Shown: one piece after another, positions 59,861 through 64,000 of the stretch | Numbering within the stretch: position 1 is the first letter of the stretch | Layout of the letters: every line of letters begins with the position of its first letter | Assembly (NCBI GenBank): GCA_023369685.1 | Contig: SACZ01000001.1 | Span: forward strand, 682,381 to 746,380 | Direction: 5' to 3' | Origin: Prolixibacteraceae bacterium JC049 | GTDB lineage: Bacteria; Bacteroidota; Bacteroidia; Bacteroidales; Prolixibacteraceae | DNA: 64,000 nt | Made by a program: the position numbers and the translations under genes | Notes under the pieces: generated by a model | Told to the model about the DNA's origin: nothing | What the model saw: only the letters and a program-made list of their open reading frames with translations | Database searches by the model: none

Positions 59861-62158
59861 ATGAACAGATTACAAACCATTACATGGAGTTTACTTATCA
59901 TCCTGTTTGCTGGATGCCAGGCTACATTACCAAAAACAGATCTGGTGCAATATGTCAACCCGCTAATAGGAACAGCACCTTCAACAACAATTAGTGCACT
60001 GGAGCATGGGCACGGAAAAGAGAATAATGCACAGGTGGTGCCATTTGTTACCGTTCCTTTTGGAATGACCAACTGGACACCTCAGACCAAAGCATACGAA
60101 ACCAAGTGTCATGCACCTTATTATTATACCGATTTAATTATTCAGGGATTCAGAGGAAGTCACTGGTTAAGCGGATCGTGTGTGCAGGATTATGGTAGCA
60201 TGACACTGATGCCTATTTCGGGGCATTTGCAATGTCTGCCAACGCAAAGAGGATCGAAATATTCTCATGATAAGGAAAAGGCAACACCTTACGAATATCA
60301 GGTACATTTAACCGATTACAATATTGATGTAAATATGACTGCCACTAAGCGTGCTGGTTGGTTTCAAATGGTTTATAACAATGCCGGAGAAGCTCATTTG
60401 GTGGTAAATCCCAACAGCGATGAAGGGCAAGGATTTGTGAAGGTATTGCCCGAACAAAACGAGATAATTGGTTATAATCCAGCTCACCGCATCTATCAAG
60501 GATGGGGAGAACCAACCGGGTTTAGCGGTTATTTTGTAGTGCGTTTCCATAAGAAGATTAAAAGCTATGGTGTATACCAGGGCAATAAGATATTTGAAGG
60601 CGACGATCAGGTGGCTGATGCAGTTGATTTAGGCGCTTACATCTCATTTATGGTTGAAAAAGACGAAACTGTTGAGGTAACGGTGGGAACATCGTTTACC
60701 AGTATTGAGCAGGCTCGTAAAAACCTGGATGCAGAAACAAATGGATTAAGCTACAATGAGGTAAAAGCGAACCTAAAGCACAATTGGGAGCAGTTGCTGG
60801 GAAAAGTAAAAGTAGAAACTACTTCGCACGAAGATAAGGTGAAGTTTTATACGGCGCTATACCATAGTTTTTTACAGCCGCGTACATTTAACGACGTGGA
60901 TGGAAGCTACGTTGCATTTGCCGATGGAAAGAAGGTGTTGAATAGTGGTGATAAAGACTATTTTGTCGATTTTTCGATGTGGGACACTTATCGTGCTTCT
61001 CACCCGCTTTTCAATCTATTGATGCCGAAAGCCAATGCTGATATGATGAATAGCTTGTTCTTAAAAGCAGAGCAAGGTGGATGGTTGCCTATTTTTCCGT
61101 GTTGGAATTCGTATACTTCTGCAATGATTGGCGATCATGTTATTGCAACTATTGCCGATGCTTATATGAAGGATATCATCGACCTAACGGATGAGCAATA
61201 TCAATATCTGCTTAAGAATGCTTTTGAGTCGCCAGCTACGTATGAAGAATACAAAAGTGGCAAAGGACGAAGAGCGCTAAAATCGTATATAAAGTATGGC
61301 TACATTCCATTGGAAGATGAGGTGAAAGAGTCATATCACAGCAACGAACAGGTTTCTCGAACATTGGAATATGCATTTAACGATTTTGCATTGTACCAAG
61401 TGGCATTAAAGCGTGGCGATACTAAAAATGCGGCCATCCTTAAGCAAAGAGCTAAGAATTATAGAAATGTATACAGCAAAGCCGATTCATGCGTGAGAGG
61501 TCGATTTAAAGATGGTCGTTTCACCGACGATTTCGACAAGTTTACGCGTAAATCATACATTACTGAAGGTACACCATATCAGTATACCTGGTATGTTCCA
61601 CACGATGTGGCAGGTCTAATCGACTTAATGGGAGGAGACGATGGTTTTAATGCTAACCTGGATCGCTTTTATGCTGCAGGCCAATACTGGCATGGTAACG
61701 AGCCGGGGCATCAAACACCATTTTTGTTTAACTATAGTGGACAGGCATGGAAAACACAGGCCTGGGTGAATGAAATATTGAAGAAAGAGTATGGTGTAGG
61801 ACCAGGCGGACTAAGTGGAAATGATGATGCTGGTCAGATGTCGGCATGGTACGTTTTTGGAGCAATGGGTTTTTATCCTGTTTGTCCTTCTGTACCTGAA
61901 TATGCAATTAGTGGTCCTCACTTCGATCGGTTAACCATCCAGTTAGAGAATGGGAAGAAGCTGGAGATAATTGCCAAAGGAGCATCCAGTGGCAAGAACT
62001 TTATTCAGTCATTGAAAGTAAATGGAAAACTGACAGATAGAAATTATCTGAAACATTCCGATTTTATTAATGGCGGAATTTTTGAATTTGAAATGGGAGA
62101 ATTTCCAAATAAACATTGGGGGGAAAGGTTAGAGGCAAGACCATCATCTATGGATTAG
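59861..62158 (+). CDS. GH92 alpha-mannosidase, lipoprotein (third copy)
   Basis: The product has 765 residues with a lipoprotein signal (LFAGC). GH92 motifs: VQYVNPLIGTAPSTTISALE, VVPFVTVPFGMTNWTPQTK, YFVDFSMWDTYRASHPLF, NEPGHQTPFLFNYSGQAWK and the signature GNDDAGQMSAWYVFGAMGFY. It differs from the other two copies by its GTAPS N-terminal motif and by keeping the canonical NDDAGQMSAW, so it probably attacks another linkage or context. The DD pair of the signature would provide the catalytic base. It is followed by a strong terminator. Confidence 0.92.
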   Translation: MNRLQTITWSLLIILFAGCQATLPKTDLVQYVNPLIGTAPSTTISALEHGHGKENNAQVVPFVTVPFGMTNWTPQTKAYETKCHAPYYYTDLIIQGFRGSHWLSGSCVQDYGSMTLMPISGHLQCLPTQRGSKYSHDKEKATPYEYQVHLTDYNIDVNMTATKRAGWFQMVYNNAGEAHLVVNPNSDEGQGFVKVLPEQNEIIGYNPAHRIYQGWGEPTGFSGYFVVRFHKKIKSYGVYQGNKIFEGDDQVADAVDLGAYISFMVEKDETVEVTVGTSFTSIEQARKNLDAETNGLSYNEVKANLKHNWEQLLGKVKVETTSHEDKVKFYTALYHSFLQPRTFNDVDGSYVAFADGKKVLNSGDKDYFVDFSMWDTYRASHPLFNLLMPKANADMMNSLFLKAEQGGWLPIFPCWNSYTSAMIGDHVIATIADAYMKDIIDLTDEQYQYLLKNAFESPATYEEYKSGKGRRALKSYIKYGYIPLEDEVKESYHSNEQVSRTLEYAFNDFALYQVALKRGDTKNAAILKQRAKNYRNVYSKADSCVRGRFKDGRFTDDFDKFTRKSYITEGTPYQYTWYVPHDVAGLIDLMGGDDGFNANLDRFYAAGQYWHGNEPGHQTPFLFNYSGQAWKTQAWVNEILKKEYGVGPGGLSGNDDAGQMSAWYVFGAMGFYPVCPSVPEYAISGPHFDRLTIQLENGKKLEIIAKGASSGKNFIQSLKVNGKLTDRNYLKHSDFINGGIFEFEMGEFPNKHWGERLEARPSSMD

Positions 62159-62226
62159 GTGATGTGTTTTGTTCGGATTATGTGGTTTTAGAAATATGCC
62201 TGCATTTTGAGAGAGTTTGCAGGTGA

Positions 62227-62257
62227 AGTCGTTACCTATTGCAGGTAACGGCTTTTT
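62227..62257 (+). terminator. Terminator after the GH92 gene of the SusCD locus
   Basis: AGTCGTTACCT (62227-62237) pairs with AGGTAACGGCT (62243-62253) with one G-T pair around a five-base loop, ending in a run of T residues. It separates the SusCD-GH28-GH92 unit from the GH115 gene. Confidence 0.88.
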
Positions 62258-62320
62258 CAGCCTAATAAATTGGCTTTTTCTCAAGTCTATAGAATTAGTT
62301 ATAATCATTAAGGTAATATC

Positions 62321-64000
62321 ATGTTGAAGGGAAAAATTAAGTTCCTGATTGTAGGATTGGTGGGGATGTTTTTTGCAGTTAGTACGGTAGCAAATAGTAA
62401 GCAATTCCCATTGGTAACAGCAAAAAATGTAGCATCTATTTCAATCGATTCGAAAGATGCCAAAGTGGTTGAAGTCGCTGCGACTATTCTGTCCAACGAT
62501 ATTTATAATGTGACAGGAAAAAAGGTTCGTTTGAACGCCGGTTCTGGCCGTTTTCAGATTATAGCCGGAACAATTGGCAAGAGTCAACAAATAGATCGGT
62601 TGATTGCTAGCAACCAACTTGATGTTACTGCGATTAAAGATAAGTGGGAATCATTTCAGATTGAAGTGATTGAGCAACCCTCTAAAGATATTGATAAGGC
62701 TTTGGTTGTTGTTGGTTCCGATAGAAGAGGAACAGCATTTGGTTTACTGGAAATCTCGCGAATGATTGGCGTATCACCATGGGAATGGTGGGCAGATGTT
62801 ACTCCAGAGAAGAAAGAGAAATTAGTGCTGAAAATAACCAAGCAGGTTCAAGGTGCTCCTTCGGTGAAATTTCGTGGTATTTTTCTAAACGATGAAGATT
62901 GGGGATTACAGCGTTGGGCGGCATTAAACTTCGAGCCTGAAGTGGGTGATATTGGTCCGAAGACTTATGCTAAAGTATTCGAACTACTTTTACGCTTAAG
63001 AGCAAACACCGTTTGGCCGGCTATGCACTCATGTACTCGCCCGTTTTACTCTTATCCCGAAAATAAAAAAGTGGCCGACGACTATGCCATTGTGATAGGA
63101 ACATCGCATTGCGAGCCTATGTTGTGTAATATCAATGCCGAATGGAACAGTCGAGCGATGGGAGAGTGGCGTTACGATAAGAATGCCAAGACCATTCAGA
63201 AACTGTTTGAGGCACGCACCAACTCAACCGCAAAATACGAAAATATCTACACCATGGGAATGCGTGGGGAGCACGACTCTCCGATGATTGTGGGAGAAGA
63301 TGATACCGATTCGCAGGTAAAGTTATTGGAGCAAGTAGTAGCCGATCAGCGTGAAATACTGAAACAAGAAACGGGAAAAGAGGCAACAGAACTTCCTCAG
63401 ATTTTCATTCCGTATAAGGAGGTGCTGAAATATTATCAGGCAGGAATGAAGTTGCCGGAAGATATCACCTTGGTGTGGACAGATGATAACTACGGGTATA
63501 TTCGACAACTGAGTAACCCCGCAGAACAAAAGAGAGTAGGTGGCGCAGGTGTCTACTACCATACTTCTTATTGGGGGCGTCCGCACGATTATTTATGGCT
63601 GAACTCTACCAATCCTGTTTTAATGTGGGAGGAGATGCAAAAAGCTTATGAACTGAATGCCCAAGATGTTTGGATTCTGAATTGTGGTGATATTAAGCCG
63701 CATGAATATAATATTGAACTGTTTCTGGATATGGCCTGGGATATGAGTTCGTTTGTCCAAAGTAAGGGCGTGAAAGTGCACATGAAAAATTGGGCGGCTA
63801 GAGAATTTGGAGCATCAAATGCCAACTCAGTCACTGAGGTCATGTATGAATATTACCGATTGGCATTCCAGCGTCGTCCTGAATTTATGGCATGGAGCCA
63901 GGTAGAACCGGTTACCAAGCAAGGAGAAACATCGATGTCGCAAATTCATTATGGCGACGAAGTGGGAGCCAGAATTGAATCTTATGAACAATTAGAAAAG
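62321..64000 (+). CDS. GH115 alpha-glucuronidase, truncated by the window end
   Basis: An ATG at 62321 opens 560 codons without a stop up to the last base. A signal peptide (about 1-25, LVGMFFAVSTVANS) comes first, then the GH115 N-terminal domain (DRRGTAFGLLEISRMIGVSP, PWEWWADVTP) and the catalytic domain (VKFRGIFLNDEDWGLQRWAA, RLRANTVWPAMHSC, YTMGMRGEHDSPM, VWTDDNYGYIRQLSNP, GGAGVYYHTSYWGRPHDYLW). GH115 enzymes remove glucuronic or 4-O-methyl-glucuronic acid alpha-linked to the backbone or side chains of xylan or arabinogalactan-type polymers; full-length ones have about 850-1000 residues. The fragment is the start only. Confidence 0.9.
   Translation, partial: MLKGKIKFLIVGLVGMFFAVSTVANSKQFPLVTAKNVASISIDSKDAKVVEVAATILSNDIYNVTGKKVRLNAGSGRFQIIAGTIGKSQQIDRLIASNQLDVTAIKDKWESFQIEVIEQPSKDIDKALVVVGSDRRGTAFGLLEISRMIGVSPWEWWADVTPEKKEKLVLKITKQVQGAPSVKFRGIFLNDEDWGLQRWAALNFEPEVGDIGPKTYAKVFELLLRLRANTVWPAMHSCTRPFYSYPENKKVADDYAIVIGTSHCEPMLCNINAEWNSRAMGEWRYDKNAKTIQKLFEARTNSTAKYENIYTMGMRGEHDSPMIVGEDDTDSQVKLLEQVVADQREILKQETGKEATELPQIFIPYKEVLKYYQAGMKLPEDITLVWTDDNYGYIRQLSNPAEQKRVGGAGVYYHTSYWGRPHDYLWLNSTNPVLMWEEMQKAYELNAQDVWILNCGDIKPHEYNIELFLDMAWDMSSFVQSKGVKVHMKNWAAREFGASNANSVTEVMYEYYRLAFQRRPEFMAWSQVEPVTKQGETSMSQIHYGDEVGARIESYEQLEK

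Noticed and set aside
1-64000. CRISPR array, tRNA or rRNA genes, prophage, intact insertion sequence, toxin-antitoxin pair
   Set aside because: I read the intergenic regions and saw no regularly spaced repeats, cloverleaf-like sequence, transposase, integrase or phage protein.

Overview
The window is low-GC DNA (roughly 37-42% in the stretches I counted) from a polysaccharide-degrading member of the Bacteroidota. Evidence: a SusC/SusD pair, many secreted or lipoprotein glycoside hydrolases, several -7 promoter elements of the Bacteroidetes TAnnTTTG type, weak Shine-Dalgarno sequences, and lipoprotein FKBP isomerases. A marine or gut anaerobe/facultative organism of the Marinilabiliales type is plausible, but the sequence alone does not fix the genus. 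No tRNA, rRNA, CRISPR array, intact IS element or phage gene was seen.

Layout. (1) 1-3.6 kb: the end of a pectin-type locus, with a truncated gene, a GH105 unsaturated rhamnogalacturonyl hydrolase and a GH31 enzyme. (2) 3.6-26.2 kb: mostly housekeeping genes. These are a WecA/TagO-type glycan initiation transferase, a DUF362/DUF6599-like pair, a large six-hairpin glycosidase, ndk, nrnA, two FKBP lipoproteins, a YciB-like/Nudix fusion, ftsK-lolA, arcC-argF, dinB, a galactose set (galK-galT and an SSS sodium/sugar symporter), and an LMW-phosphatase/fructosamine-kinase pair. (3) 26.4-32.6 kb: an RND efflux operon (TolC, adaptor, pump) with a small PII-like protein. (4) 32.8-49.5 kb: a self-contained alpha-mannoside operon without SusCD: GntR/UTRA regulator, ROK kinase, MFS permease, GH92, GH3-PA14, six-hairpin glycosidase, mannose-6-phosphate isomerase, a second GH92, and an unrecognised TIM-barrel-like lipoprotein. 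(5) 49.6-53.2 kb: DMT transporter, small proteins and an S9-type alpha/beta hydrolase. (6) 53.5-64.0 kb: a SusCD polysaccharide utilisation locus with a GH28-like beta-helix protein, a third GH92, and a GH115 alpha-glucuronidase cut by the window end.

How it fits together. Operon (4) could release mannose outside or in the periplasm (GH92, GH3, six-hairpin enzyme), import it (MFS), phosphorylate it (ROK) and convert mannose-6-phosphate to fructose-6-phosphate (PMI), under the GntR regulator. A 14-bp palindrome is found only at the GntR start and at the first GH92 start among the places I inspected, and is a good operator candidate. The operon is bracketed by two direct copies of an 18-bp sequence and contains an internal three-gene block of higher GC, so it looks like a mosaic, possibly acquired cassette. 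Locus (6) pairs alpha-mannosidase and alpha-glucuronidase activities and may target a glucuronic-acid-containing mannan or gum. The most interesting unknowns are the TIM-barrel-like protein at 47.2-49.5 kb, the repeat-bracketed structure of the mannose operon, and the divergent GH28-like protein.
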